Source: Sphingomonas faeni (GTDB lineage: Bacteria > Pseudomonadota > Alphaproteobacteria > Sphingomonadales > Sphingomonadaceae). From it: DNA of 64,000 nucleotides. A program made the translations under genes and the position numbers. Positions 54,738-63,983 of the stretch are shown here, one piece after another. The notes under the pieces were generated by a model. The model searched no databases. It was not told where the DNA came from and saw only the letters and a program-made list of their open reading frames with translations. The first letter of the stretch is position 1; the number at the start of each line of letters is the position of its first letter. Location of the stretch: the NCBI RefSeq assembly GCF_003053745.1, contig NZ_QAYE01000011.1:29751-93750 (forward strand), read 5' to 3'.

Positions 54738-54855
54738 TTGACGATCCAGCGGTGAAAGGAATGGAGCACTCAGCGGCAGGATGTCGGATCGATGAATTGC
54801 CGCCGTTGCGTGTTGCCGCGGATCTTCGGGTGACGATCACCGTGTTTATCAGGCC

Positions 54856-55392
54856 TTACGGAACAGACAGCGGTCCCGGTAACTGCCGAGGGAACCACGT
54901 CAGGAGGGCGTCTGACAGCGCCGTAGCGACAACTGAGGGATCGCCCGTTCGTGTGCCACTAGCGCGCACCGTCGTCGCCTGCCCCGTCCACACGACGTGA
55001 TTGTCCCGGCGCAGCGATACTGTCACCTGGAGACGGGTTACGATCAGACCGCGCAATTGATCCTTCCCCGAAGGCAAAGTCAGTGACAGGCCTCCAAGGC
55101 CCGCTGCCATGCCCGGTTGGTCTGATCGGTCGTTGCCGGACCGGACGACGCCGCGCTGTGTCTGCGATACCTCAACCTTGGCGACGTAAAGGCTGTGGTT
55201 TGCGTCGGGCAGGGGCAGGAAAGGTGTTCGAAGGAGGGTGCGCTGAACGGCGTCCGTGAACGTTCTCGTGATAGCGGGAGACGTGGTCAGACTGTCAGCA
55301 GCAACGATCGCTATCGTGCCCGGCTTCACCACGGATCCGGCGACCGGCGATTGTACTAGGGCTGCGGCCGCAGCGAGCAGGAGACCGTACAT
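54856..55392 (-). CDS. Secreted hypothetical protein
   Basis: A 178-residue protein with a signal peptide (MYGLLLAAAAALVQSPVAG, cleavage near 19). The mature part has alternating strands (YVAKVEVSQTQRG, LRGLIVTRLQVTVSLRRDNH, VVWTGQATTVRA), like small periplasmic or outer-membrane-associated beta proteins. A TTG at 55410 could extend it by six residues. No family assigned. Confidence 0.6.
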   Translation of the reverse strand: MYGLLLAAAAALVQSPVAGSVVKPGTIAIVAADSLTTSPAITRTFTDAVQRTLLRTPFLPLPDANHSLYVAKVEVSQTQRGVVRSGNDRSDQPGMAAGLGGLSLTLPSGKDQLRGLIVTRLQVTVSLRRDNHVVWTGQATTVRASGTRTGDPSVVATALSDALLTWFPRQLPGPLSVP

Positions 55393-55519
55393 CTGACAGG
55401 CGCCGATCAATTACAGGAGTGAGGAGCGCCAACGGCATCAGGCCGGCAATCCGCGTTAACAGTGGTGATGAACCGTGATCGAATGCCGATCGTGATCGCG
55501 CTCTCCGTTCGAGAGCCCT

Positions 55520-55840
55520 CTATTCGAGCTTCTCGGCGTGTTGATCAGCCCATTCCTTGCCCTCATCGCCTCCCCAGAGAAGCCAGGCGATATAGCCGGC
55601 AGAAGGATCAGTGTCGGATCCCCACTCATGTGTTTTGCCGTCTTTATCGACCTCGTGACGCGCGAAGTAGCTGTGCATCGACTTCACATCTTCGGTGGTC
55701 ACATCGTCCTGCGCTGCCAGTTGCTCGGCACGACGAACCCCGACGTCCGTGCCGCCTCGTCCGAAATCGTCGCGCAACTTTAGCCCCTTCTTTGCATTGG
55801 TGGCGATTTTTTCAGTTGGTTTGAACGTATCGGGCATCAT
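55520..55840 (-). CDS. Hypothetical small protein (phage/plasmid-type)
   Basis: A 106-residue soluble protein: KPTEKIATNAKKGLKLRDDF at the start, VGVRRAEQLAAQDDVTTEDV, MHSYFARHEVDKDGK and YIAWLLWGGDEGKEWADQHA. This pattern is widely met in proteins near phage portals and as free-standing genes; role unknown. GGGAG lies before the ATG pair at 55840/55837. Confidence 0.65.
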   Translation of the reverse strand: MMPDTFKPTEKIATNAKKGLKLRDDFGRGGTDVGVRRAEQLAAQDDVTTEDVKSMHSYFARHEVDKDGKTHEWGSDTDPSAGYIAWLLWGGDEGKEWADQHAEKLE

Positions 55841-56077
55841 GCTCTCCCTGTGATGATGTTCAAAACGCCTAGATTTTCGAACATATCTATGAGGGCGTAG
55901 CAGCGGAATTTGCCTCTGATCCTCCCAGGTGATGCTGGATGAATGGGCCATCAGGTGGGGTGGGCCGAGACGGTGTTCTCAGGGGTTCCTGTCTCCTGAC
56001 AACAAGGATTTAAATCGTTGAGTTGATCGGAAACTAGCCTCGCTTGGAAGGTTCTAGAGCGAGCAAAGGAGATCGAC

Positions 56078-56377
56078 ATGGCAACCGAACAGCCGAACAT
56101 TGCACCCGACGACATAAAGCCGGAGCCGAACGACGCGGATAACGCGGCGACCGTTTTAGACGATGCGCAGATGATCGAAACGCCGGGCGGCGGGGGTCTA
56201 GGCGGTGCCGATGCCGCGGATGTCCTGAGCGGATCGGAAAAGCTTAGCGGTGGTGCAACGCCGAATAGCCCTATCGATGTGCCAGTTCCACATGGCGGTG
56301 GTGGTAGCCCAACTCGCGAAGCGCAGCTCAGATCGTTGAACGATGGCCCCAAGGAACCGCATACCAATCCGAACTGA
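56078..56377 (+). CDS. Small disordered hypothetical protein
   Basis: A 99-residue acidic, Gly/Asp/Pro-rich protein with an AAAGGAGATCG RBS before the ATG. Probably intrinsically disordered (PGGGGLGGADAADVLSGSEK). Such proteins in sphingomonads are often stress-induced; that is inference. No domain. Confidence 0.55.
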   Translation: MATEQPNIAPDDIKPEPNDADNAATVLDDAQMIETPGGGGLGGADAADVLSGSEKLSGGATPNSPIDVPVPHGGGGSPTREAQLRSLNDGPKEPHTNPN

Positions 56378-56537
56378 TCATCCCTGCAGCGATCCCGAGG
56401 AACATCGTGCTGTCTCGTGTGGACACCCCGGCGCCTCCGGGACGTTGAGTGCCTATGCATGATGATAAGACAGTTCGTCTAACGCGCCGGCGTTGTCTTC
56501 CCGTAGGTGTAAAGGCAGCCGTCTTGAGCATCGTCCG

Positions 56538-57515
56538 ATGAGCGGTGATCGTAACCTAGCCGGGCACCGCGTGGTAATCACCGGTGCATCGAGCGGTATC
56601 GGCGCGGCAACGGCGATGGCTTTCGCCAAAGCGGGAGCGCGGCTTGTCCTAGGGTCTCGCGGCAAGGACGGGCTGGCCGACGTCGCGCAGCGCTGCGTCG
56701 AGGCTGGCGGCAGCGCAATCGTCCGACCGGTAGATTGCACCGACGCAGGCGCAGTAGCCGCATTCGCCGCTGAGGCGCGCGATCTGCTCGGTGGCATTGA
56801 CCTGTGGTTCAGCTGTGAAGGCGTCGGTGTGCTTGGCCGGTATGAAGACGTCCCAATCGCGGGTCACGCCCGTGTCGTCGATGTGAACCTCGTCGCCCAC
56901 ATGAACGACGTCCATGCCGTACTGCCGATCTTCCTCGCGCAGGATCACGGCACTTGGGTAAACATGATCTCAGCCGGCGGTTTTGTCGCTACGCCTTATG
57001 CCGCGGCCTATTCGGCGAGCAAGTTCGGGTTGCGCGGATTCAGTTCCGCATTGCGCGGTGAGGTGTCGAAGCGCCCGCATATCCACATATGCGACGTCTG
57101 CCCGACCTTTGTTGATACACCCGGCGTCGACCACGCCGGTAACTATACAGGTGCCCGGCTCTCGTTGCCCCCAGGTTCGCTTGCACCGGAGACGGTGGCG
57201 AAGGCAGTCGTGCGGCTTGCCACGCACCCTCGTAACCTTACCGCCGTCGGCGCACCGGCAATCGCATTCAAACTCGGCGAGTTCGCGGCGCCGAACCTGC
57301 TGGCGGCGATCATGAGTGGCTTCCTCGACTCCTGGTCGGCCCGCGCGGCCGACGGCAACGACAGTGATGGGGTGTTGTTCGAACCTGGCGTCCCCGCCGG
57401 TCCAGATGGTGGCCGGCGCGATCCACACCGGGGGCGCAAGATGGCAGCCGCGGCGGGCGGCATGGCGGTTCTCGGCCTTGCGGGGGTCGGTGTCTGGCTC
57501 GGCCGTCGCCGGTGA
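56538..57515 (+). CDS. SDR-family oxidoreductase with C-terminal membrane tail
   Basis: A 325-residue classical SDR: VVITGASSGIGAATA (about 9-23), NMISAGG with the catalytic Ser, and YSASKFGLRGFSSALRGEV (Tyr-x3-Lys about 155-159). After the SDR domain comes a linker, a hydrophobic segment (AAAAGGMAVLGLAGVGVWLG) and a terminal RRR, so it is probably tail-anchored. The frame opens at 56493; the ATG at 56538 fits the family. Substrate unknown. Confidence 0.85.
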   Translation: MSGDRNLAGHRVVITGASSGIGAATAMAFAKAGARLVLGSRGKDGLADVAQRCVEAGGSAIVRPVDCTDAGAVAAFAAEARDLLGGIDLWFSCEGVGVLGRYEDVPIAGHARVVDVNLVAHMNDVHAVLPIFLAQDHGTWVNMISAGGFVATPYAAAYSASKFGLRGFSSALRGEVSKRPHIHICDVCPTFVDTPGVDHAGNYTGARLSLPPGSLAPETVAKAVVRLATHPRNLTAVGAPAIAFKLGEFAAPNLLAAIMSGFLDSWSARAADGNDSDGVLFEPGVPAGPDGGRRDPHRGRKMAAAAGGMAVLGLAGVGVWLGRRR

Positions 57516-57615
57516 TTGTGGACGACCGCTATCTCGCGGTGCGCTCGGGCATACGGCTACAAACGGACGCTGTGGTCGCAAATACCGGCTGGTTTACTTG
57601 GCAGGGGTTCACCGC

Positions 57616-58243
57616 GTGACCGAAGCGATCGAGTTGGGACTGCCGGCGCAGGCCTTCGACCGACAGGATGATGGCGACGACCTTGGCTTCTACGCGCCCC
57701 CGCGTTTGGTCACGCACATTGACGAGGCAGCAGTAGGTGCACTGACCAGCCTGTACCGCGATGCGATCCCCGCTGGCGGGCGGGTGCTCGACCTCATGTC
57801 GAGTTGGGTGAGCCATCTGCCGGACGACGTCGCCTATGGCGAGGTCGTTGGCCACGGCATGAACGCAGGGGAACTAGCGGCCAACCCGCGCCTCGATCGC
57901 TGGTTCGTCCAGAACCTGAACGATGTGTCTGACCTGTCCGAAGAGGACGCGCGCTACGATGCCGTACTGATCTGTGTCGGGGTTCAATATCTGCAACACC
58001 CCCCTGGCGGTACTGCGCGAGGTTCGTCGTGTGCTGAAGCCGGGAGGCCGCGTCATCATAAGCTTCTCGAACCGGTGCTTCCCGACCAAGGCCGTGGCGG
58101 TCTGGCGCGCTCTCGATACGCAGGGCCACGCCTCGCTTGTCCGCCTCTATCTCGAGACGGCGGGTTTTCGCGGAGTCACGGCATCCTTACTCGCCGACGG
58201 TCGCCTGGGCGATCCATTGGTCGCGATAACGGGTCGCAGTTGA
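57616..58243 (+). pseudogene. Class I SAM-dependent methyltransferase, frameshifted at a C run
   Basis: From a GTG at 57616: DDLGFYAPPRLVTHIDEAAV, GGRVLDLMSSWVSHLP (SAM-binding motif I) and YDAVLICVGVQYLQ (motif II/post). At the six C of 57999-58004 the frame is lost; with five C it continues PLAVLREVRRVLKPGGRVII, SFSNRCFPTKAVAVWRAL and ends at 58243. All domains are otherwise intact, so this is either a fresh mutation, a slippage switch or a base-calling error. Confidence 0.75.
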
Positions 58244-58341
58244 GGCTGTTGGGATTACACCAGCAATGGGGGCGCTGCCTTCCCGGTTTAGTACCGTCGC
58301 GCCTGTTACAGGTATGTATCAGGCGCGACGGCAGCCTGCGG

Positions 58342-58707
58342 TCAGGCCTCGACACTGGCGGTTAAGGGTGGCGTCTGCTGATGTTGGACGACCAGCCAGT
58401 CGTCGTGTCCCCGCATTCGCAAAGTCGAGGTGCAATGTGCCTCGTACTTCTCGTCGCCGCTTGCGCAGCGCGCGGTGTACGCAACGATGATCAGGCCCTC
58501 TTGAGGTCGTGACACTCGTCGATCCGATAGCTCGACCGTATCCCAATCGGGCGTAGCCTTGACCGCATCCTTCGCTTCCTGCCCCTGGAGGACATAAGGC
58601 GGGCGGGGCAAGACCATGACGATCTCCTCGTCGATCCGGTTCTGGTAATGCTCATCGCTGGCATCCCATAGGCTCCCTTCGAATTCCCACACGCGCTGGT
58701 CGTCCAT
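58342..58707 (-). CDS. DUF4440-type (NTF2-like) protein
   Basis: A 121-residue protein of NTF2-like fold: EFEGSLWDASDEHYQNRIDE, VMVLPRPPYVLQGQEAKDAV, then IIVAYTARCASGDEKYEAHC and DDWLVVQHQQTPP. It is typical of DUF4440, a family of uncertain, often detoxification- or stress-linked role. ATG at 58707 follows GGAGAG. Confidence 0.78.
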   Translation of the reverse strand: MDDQRVWEFEGSLWDASDEHYQNRIDEEIVMVLPRPPYVLQGQEAKDAVKATPDWDTVELSDRRVSRPQEGLIIVAYTARCASGDEKYEAHCTSTLRMRGHDDWLVVQHQQTPPLTASVEA

Positions 58708-58806
58708 GCCGTCTCTCCTTCATGGCTCAAGCGCGAGAGGATGGGGGAGGGTTCCGGTGTCTCGGCACCATCGCGTCAATATCTACCGACGGATAAGACG
58801 TTTTGG

Positions 58807-58836
58807 CGCCCGTACGCCCGTACGCCCGTACGCCCG
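58807..58836. repeat. 8-bp tandem repeat (CGTACGCC x 3.5)
   Basis: Short tandem copies of CGTACGCC between the DUF4440 and DUF937 genes. Slippage-prone, role unknown. Confidence 0.8.
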
Positions 58837-58960
58837 AACTCCCCGACTAACATTGCGCAGACAGCGCATGCCTACTGATCCATGGTCCAAGCGCGATCGA
58901 AGGGGACCGGACCTATAGGTCGCAGCATCTGTTGGTACCCGTCACAACAAGGAAGCTGCC

Positions 58961-59485
58961 ATGAATCTCAATGACCTCCTCCCAGATGGTGGCATCGATG
59001 CACTCGCCGCCCAACTAGGCATACCGCGTGAGCAAGCTCAGCGCGGCGCAGAGGCGCTGCTGCCGTCGGTTCTGGGCGGCATGGGGAATAACACGACGCA
59101 GTTAGACGCCCATGTGAACACGCTTGGCGGCGCAGACCTTGCTTCAAACGTGTTGGGCAACGAGCCGACGCAGATCGATCGCGGTAATCAGATCCTCGGC
59201 GGTATCTTCGGGTCGAAGGACGGCAGTCGTGAGGTCGCCGACAACGCGGCGCAAAGCAGCGGCCTGGCGCCCGAGCTTCTGAAGCAGATGCTGCCGATCC
59301 TGGTCATGCTGGTAGCCGGCCATCTGACAGGGCGCTCGGGCGGGCAGCAAGGTGGCCTTGGCGGGATCCTTGGATCTGTACTTGGCAGCCTGAGTGGCGC
59401 TGGAATCGCAGCCGCTGCGCCCGGGGGCGGTCTTGGCGGCGGACTGGGGGGCATTCTTGGTTCGGTGTTCGGCGAGCGGCGATAG
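58961..59485 (+). CDS. DUF937-family protein
   Basis: A 174-residue protein matching DUF937: helical first half (PREQAQRGAEALLPSVLGGM, GNQILGGIFGSKDGSREVAD) and LLKQMLPILVMLVAGHL, followed by a Gly/Leu-rich C-terminus (GGLGGILGSVLGSLSGAG). Function unknown; widespread in alphaproteobacteria. CAAGGAAG precedes the ATG. Confidence 0.85.
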   Translation: MNLNDLLPDGGIDALAAQLGIPREQAQRGAEALLPSVLGGMGNNTTQLDAHVNTLGGADLASNVLGNEPTQIDRGNQILGGIFGSKDGSREVADNAAQSSGLAPELLKQMLPILVMLVAGHLTGRSGGQQGGLGGILGSVLGSLSGAGIAAAAPGGGLGGGLGGILGSVFGERR

Positions 59486-59607
59486 AAAGGTCCGGTTAGT
59501 ACTGCCCTGCTCGATAAAACCGGTCGACTTGAGGTCCACGAACATCCCGTCGCCACGTGGCTACGGCACGGCGATACCATCGACGGCATGACTGGGGAGC
59601 GCATGTG

Positions 59608-59817
59608 ATGCGGAGACGAGGAAACAAGCGAGCCGGTCCTGTAGCAATTGTCATCTTCGTGATGATCGTGGCACTCGTCGTCACGATCTGCGGGCTCGCC
59701 GCGCGTGGCTTTCAGAAAGAGCCGAATGGACCGCCGCGCGGTAGTCAGACGCTGCCAGCTCAGGCTGCGCAGGGCACCGTAGCTGCGGCGCCTCCGAACG
59801 CTACCCCTGCTCGATAG
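59608..59817 (+). CDS. Small single-pass membrane protein
   Basis: A 69-residue protein: basic N-terminus MRRRGNKRAG, one membrane helix (PVAIVIFVMIVALVVTICGL, about 11-30) and a Pro/Ala-rich periplasmic tail. GGGGAG lies about 10 bases upstream. No family. Confidence 0.55.
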   Translation: MRRRGNKRAGPVAIVIFVMIVALVVTICGLAARGFQKEPNGPPRGSQTLPAQAAQGTVAAAPPNATPAR

Positions 59818-59847
59818 TCATGACGACAGTTCGTTGGCGGCCTGAGG

Positions 59848-59882
59848 CCGGATGGGACCGCGTAGGGTGCGGTCCCATCCGG
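59848..59882. terminator. Bidirectional terminator (perfect 14-bp hairpin)
   Basis: CCGGATGGGACCGC (59848-59861), 7-base loop, GCGGTCCCATCCGG (59869-59882): a perfect 14-bp stem between two converging genes. No long T tract, so intrinsic strength is uncertain. Confidence 0.75.
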
Positions 59883-59892
59883 ATCGGCTAGT

Positions 59893-60303
59893 TTAGTTGC
59901 GCAGGCTGTCTGGAACGATACCGCCGTTATCGGCAAGCTTCTGCATCACAGCCTTGTGAAGGGCGATGTTCTGCTCGGCCGAGCCGTCGGCTGCAGCATG
60001 GACATTCAGTTCGGCAGCAAGTTCCTTGCGAGCTGTCAGGCTGGAGTCCAAGTCCAACAGCTTCAGAAGATCGACGATCGAGCTCTGGTAGTTGCCCCCG
60101 CCATCTTTCATCGATGCCATCTCGCTGAGGACCGCACCGACGTCGACGGACTGCTGCGGCGCTGCGGGGGCTGGCTGAGCGGTAGCGGTCGGCGCGGCTT
60201 GCGGTGCAGCCTGCGGCGCCGCGGCGGGAGCTTGAGCCGGTGCAGCGGCTGGTGCGGCTTTGTGGTGAAAAACCTTGTTCATGATCGTGCTGAAGATGCT
60301 CAT
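59893..60303 (-). CDS. DUF3597-family protein
   Basis: A 136-residue protein: MSIFSTIMNKVFHHK, a low-complexity Ala/Pro/Gln linker (about 17-50), then the DUF3597 domain SVDVGAVLSEMASMKDGGGN, YQSSIVDLLKLLDLDSSLTA, RKELAAELNV. Members are small soluble proteins of unknown role, frequent in sphingomonads. Confidence 0.85.
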   Translation of the reverse strand: MSIFSTIMNKVFHHKAAPAAAPAQAPAAAPQAAPQAAPTATAQPAPAAPQQSVDVGAVLSEMASMKDGGGNYQSSIVDLLKLLDLDSSLTARKELAAELNVHAAADGSAEQNIALHKAVMQKLADNGGIVPDSLRN

Positions 60304-60391
60304 AGCCGTGTCCCGATAAGGCCGGCAGCTGTGCCGGCAGACGGCTAGAACGAACTCGCTTCAGGATCGGTCCGGAGTTCGTTGCTCGTGC

Positions 60392-60417
60392 GGAACGGTC
60401 CTCAGGAGGCACGCGTT
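60392..60417 (+). promoter_or_regulatory. EcfG-type general-stress promoter
   Basis: GGAAC (60392-60396), 17-base spacer, CGTT (60414-60417), 36 bp before the DUF4142 start. It matches the alphaproteobacterial sigma-EcfG consensus GGAAC-N16/17-CGTT exactly. Confidence 0.65.
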
Positions 60418-60453
60418 GAACAGGCAGCGGTAACATGCGAGCAGATGGAGAGC

Positions 60454-61047
60454 ATGATGAACATCAAGACCCTGGCATTGGTGTCGGTAGCGGCCCTGTC
60501 ATTGGCCGCATGCGGCAAAAAGGCCGACGATACGACCGCCGTCGATAACAGCACCTACGCCAACACGACCGCCACGGACGTGAACGCAGCTGGTTCCAAC
60601 GATGCGATGGCAGCACCCGCCTCCGGTGGACAGGCCTTCGTCAACATGGCGGCTGCGAGCGATGCGTTCGAGATCGAGACTTCGAAGCTGGCCGTAACCA
60701 ACGGCGCATCTGCTGCGGTAAAGAAGTTCGCTGGCCAGATGATCACCGCACATGAGGGTTCGACTGCGAAGCTGAAGGCACTGACCGCGACGCTGTCGCC
60801 AGCTTTGGCGCCCAACCCGGCGCTGAGTGCCGAGCAGCAGCAGAAGCTTGCTGATCTGAAGACCAAGCAGGGCGCCGATTTCGACACCGCGTACGCAACG
60901 GCCCAGGTCGCCGGGCATCAGCAAACGCTCGATACGCTCAAGGGATATGCTGCAACCGGCGACGTGCCGCAGTTGAAGACGTTTGCGGCGGGCTTGGCAC
61001 CGACGGTTGCAGCGCATCTCAACATGGCGAAATCGCTCAAGTCCTGA
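60454..61047 (+). CDS. DUF4142-family lipoprotein
   Basis: A 197-residue lipoprotein: signal peptide with lipobox SLAAC (Cys near 20), a Thr/Ala/Asn-rich linker, then a DUF4142 ferritin-like helical domain: FVNMAAASDAFEIETSKLAV, FAGQMITAHEGSTAKLKALT, FDTAYATAQVAGHQQTLDTL. It should be periplasmic. The ATG at 60454 follows GGAGAG; a second ATG at 60457 is adjacent. A perfect EcfG-type promoter stands in front, so it is probably stress-induced. Confidence 0.88.
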   Translation: MMNIKTLALVSVAALSLAACGKKADDTTAVDNSTYANTTATDVNAAGSNDAMAAPASGGQAFVNMAAASDAFEIETSKLAVTNGASAAVKKFAGQMITAHEGSTAKLKALTATLSPALAPNPALSAEQQQKLADLKTKQGADFDTAYATAQVAGHQQTLDTLKGYAATGDVPQLKTFAAGLAPTVAAHLNMAKSLKS

Positions 61048-61335
61048 GGTCGGGTCTCAGACGATGTAGTATGAAGTCGAGAGGTACATCAGTGTACTTC
61101 TCGGCTTTCCAGGAACGTCACATTGCCGATCGACGTGGGAGGCTCGGTTTGAAGATATCGGCCAGATCGAGCCGAGCGTTGTCGGCAAGGCCCGTTATGG
61201 ACGTCTCGGCCGTAGCAAGGCGTTCAACTGCGCGATTACTACGAGCAGGGCCCGCTTCATTTTGTCCTTAGTATACATCCTCCTATCATCGTCGCTGCAA
61301 TGCGGGGCCCCAAGGAGATAGGACCGACTTGGCTC
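61048..61335. other. Intergenic region between convergent DUF4142 and receptor genes
   Basis: About 290 bp; no gene and no clear long hairpin seen. Confidence 0.35.
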
Positions 61336-62971
61336 CTAAGCTGTTGCCGCATCGTCCGATTGAAGGAACGAGACGAACAGATCGGTCGACGATCTTAAAT
61401 GCCGCGCGCTGGCTGCCAAATCGCTGGCGCTGCCCCGTACCGACGCCGACAAGAGCGCGGCAGATCCTGCCGCTTCCGCCACGCCGTCAATCCGGGTGCC
61501 GATCTCGTCCGCCGCGCCGACCGCGCGCGCTGCACCCGCATCTACCTCCTGTGCCGTGAAGCGCTGCTCGCCGACTGCGGTTGCGATCCCCGATGCCGCG
61601 ACCGAAACCTGACCGATCGCAGTATTGACGCTACGCAGTTTCTCGCCCGTGTCCGCGACGCCCTCGCGGATGCCGGCAAGCAGCGTGCTGATCCGGTCGC
61701 TCGCACGCTTGGTGTCTGCCGACAGGACCTTCACTTCGCCCGCGACCACCGCGAACCCGCGCCCCGCGTCGCCCGCCCGCGCTGCCTCGATTGTAGCGTT
61801 CAGGGCGAGCAGATTGGTCTTGTTCGCCAGGTCACGGATATCGTCTAGAAAGACTTCTATCTGGACCGCATGATCCTCAAGCATCGCTACCGTCTGCACG
61901 CTGCGTTGCGCTTCCAGGCTCGCCACCACGGTCAACTCCGATTGCCGGTCGGCCGCGATCGCGATCGTCCGGATCGATTCGGACAGGTCGCGGATCGACG
62001 ACGCGACATGCGCTATGTCGCGTGCTGCTCGGCCTGCGCCCGATGCCGCCTCAACCGCATCCTGGGTCGCGCCACCGGTGACATCTTCGAGCCGCACTGC
62101 TGCATGCTCCAGTCGTTCGGTCGCCTGGCCGATGCTTTTCACCACGGACGTCACCGAATGATCGAACTCGTTCGCCAGGACCACCAGCTCGCCGCGCCGC
62201 TCGCTCGCGATCCGTGCCGCCTGCTCCTCGCGCTGTTGGCGTTCGCGCGCCGCCACTGCCTCCGCTGCACGCGCCTGAAGCATTGCCTCCTCGGTCCGCC
62301 GCTGGCCGTCCTCTGCCAACCCGGTCAACTCGCGAGACCGCCGCAACGCTGCACTCTGCGATTGGAACAGCCGCTCGAGCTGGATCGTCAGCACCGTCAA
62401 TGCGCCGAATTGCAAGCCGACCGCCACGACATGAAAGATCACCCGGCCGAGATTGCCCGTGCCGGTAAAGACGAATTCCGGGGCCCACCATTCGAGGGCA
62501 AGATGATGGATTGCGGTCAGCACCGTCGCTAGCGCAATCGGCCGCCAATCCGCCAACATTACCAGCGCCGCCATCCCGACGAAGAAGTACATGTGTGCAT
62601 CCATCTGCCACGGATGCCCCTTGAGCAGGAAGACAAGCATCGCCGGTATCACCGCCGCAAGCGATCCCATCAGCGTCCGGGCCTCTATATCGTAGCGACC
62701 GCGGAGCGCCATCACGGTCGGTCCCGCCGTGATGATGGTGCCGATTACCAGCAGCGGAACGCCTGCGCCCACATCCAGTACGGCGTTACCTATCAGCAGC
62801 CCCCCCCAACGAGGTCCAGCCGATCAACGCCCACGCTTGGACAGCGCGACGCCGCAGCCGGTCAAGCGGGTTGAGTCCGGCATCATCCCCGATTTTTCCG
62901 GTAGCTCCAAGCTTTACTCCGAAACCCAACCGGGAAAACGCTGTCTTCAGCAGCGAGATGGTTCGGTTCAT
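61336..62971 (-). pseudogene. Methyl-accepting chemotaxis protein split by a G8 run
   Basis: The N-terminal part starts at 62971 (MNRTISLLKTAFSRLGFGVK) and breaks in a run of eight G (C8 at 62811-62818 on +). With seven G it reads on LLIGNAVLDVGAGVPLLVIG into the 61336-62772 frame. That frame holds several membrane helices, a coiled coil and a complete signalling hairpin: DIRDLANKTNLLALNATIEA, ARAGDAGRGFAVVAGEVKVL. Together this gives a receptor of about 545 residues with a membrane-embedded sensor and no periplasmic ligand domain. If the count is real, translation could still begin at 62772 but would lack the N-terminus. Slippage switch or sequencing error. Confidence 0.75.
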
Positions 62972-63282
62972 GCTCGCTTTCCAGCACCGCCATCAACGCC
63001 GCACCCCGCGGGCGGAGCGGCCATGATGACGACATTCCACGCGACCCGGGGAGCGATGCGGGCACGATCGCCAACGACGACCAGCGATCCTGGAAATGGC
63101 CCGGTCCCAAGCAATGCCGCACCGCCCGCCAGCGCACCCTGCACTGCTGCTCCGCCATCTTGACCGAGTGGCACCACCAGCATCGAACCCGATGCTGGTG
63201 GCCACATCGTCAACACCGCGAGCCCAAACGTCGCAGTAGCGATCTGGGCAGGGATCAACATCCAGCTTGGCAGGAATTTCAT
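62968..63282 (-). CDS. Small exported/membrane protein coupled to the receptor
   Basis: A 104-residue protein from the ATG at 63282, which follows the basic MKFLPSWMLIPAQIATATFG, with hydrophobic segments (IATATFGLAVLTMW, AALLGTGPFPGSLVVVG). Its stop overlaps the ATG of the chemotaxis receptor (ATGA), so they are cotranscribed. No family recognised; perhaps a membrane partner of the receptor. Confidence 0.5.
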   Translation of the reverse strand: MKFLPSWMLIPAQIATATFGLAVLTMWPPASGSMLVVPLGQDGGAAVQGALAGGAALLGTGPFPGSLVVVGDRARIAPRVAWNVVIMAAPPAGCGVDGGAGKRA

Positions 63283-63526
63283 ACGCTTACCTACGCACCG
63301 CCTGGTTAATGCAAAGTAAGGTCGCCACCCATGATCGCCCCCGATCTGGCTTCGACAAGATCCAAATTGGTGGTCCAAGCAGGGGGTATCGCAGAGGATC
63401 GACCGATCCTAGACTAACGGCGGACGGGTTGGTTTGCGGTCGGACAGTTTCAGCTAACAATGACACCGCGTGGATTCGAGCCTTGGCGGGGTTTTAGATT
63501 TCCCGGTGTCGGTTAAGGGCTGCGTT

Positions 63527-63751
63527 ATGAACCTTTCACAGACCGAGGCATACCGTAGCGCTGCAGCCCACGAACGTTCGGAAGCGGAGCGGTCCGTACT
63601 TCCCCTTGTTCGAGAACGTCATTTGCGATCGGCAGAAGCTTGGGATGCGATGGCCACTCAGGGTGAAACGACTGAGCGCCTGGCGCAGGCGAATGCCGAG
63701 AACCGGATCAAACAACCCTATCAGCGACGGTCGTCAGCTAAGAGTACATAG
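63527..63751 (+). CDS. Hypothetical 74-residue helical protein
   Basis: Sequence LSQTEAYRSAAAHERSEAER, VRERHLRSAEAWDAMATQGE: charged, helical, resembling small sphingomonad proteins of unknown function with the pattern of a helical hairpin (AxAWxxxA). Start at the ATG at 63527; the frame is open from 63470. Confidence 0.55.
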   Translation: MNLSQTEAYRSAAAHERSEAERSVLPLVRERHLRSAEAWDAMATQGETTERLAQANAENRIKQPYQRRSSAKST

Positions 63752-63983
63752 GCCAGGCTTGACTGATCTTCACCGGCGCGGTTCTTTGCATGCGCGCCGC
63801 TGCGTTATCAGCTAAGCAACAGCGGAAGCCGGACTACATACCTTGATCCCCACGACGACCGTTCAGACGTGAAGACACGCGACCCGGTCGTCTATCCAAA
63901 GTGTCTAGGGCTCAAACCCAATCAGGCTATTGATTTGAAGAGGGCTTCCTGATTCACAGAGCGTGTGACGATGGAGGCGGTAG

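Noticed and set aside
61870..62532. 220-codon plus-strand ORF
   Set aside because: Antisense shadow of the chemotaxis receptor gene.
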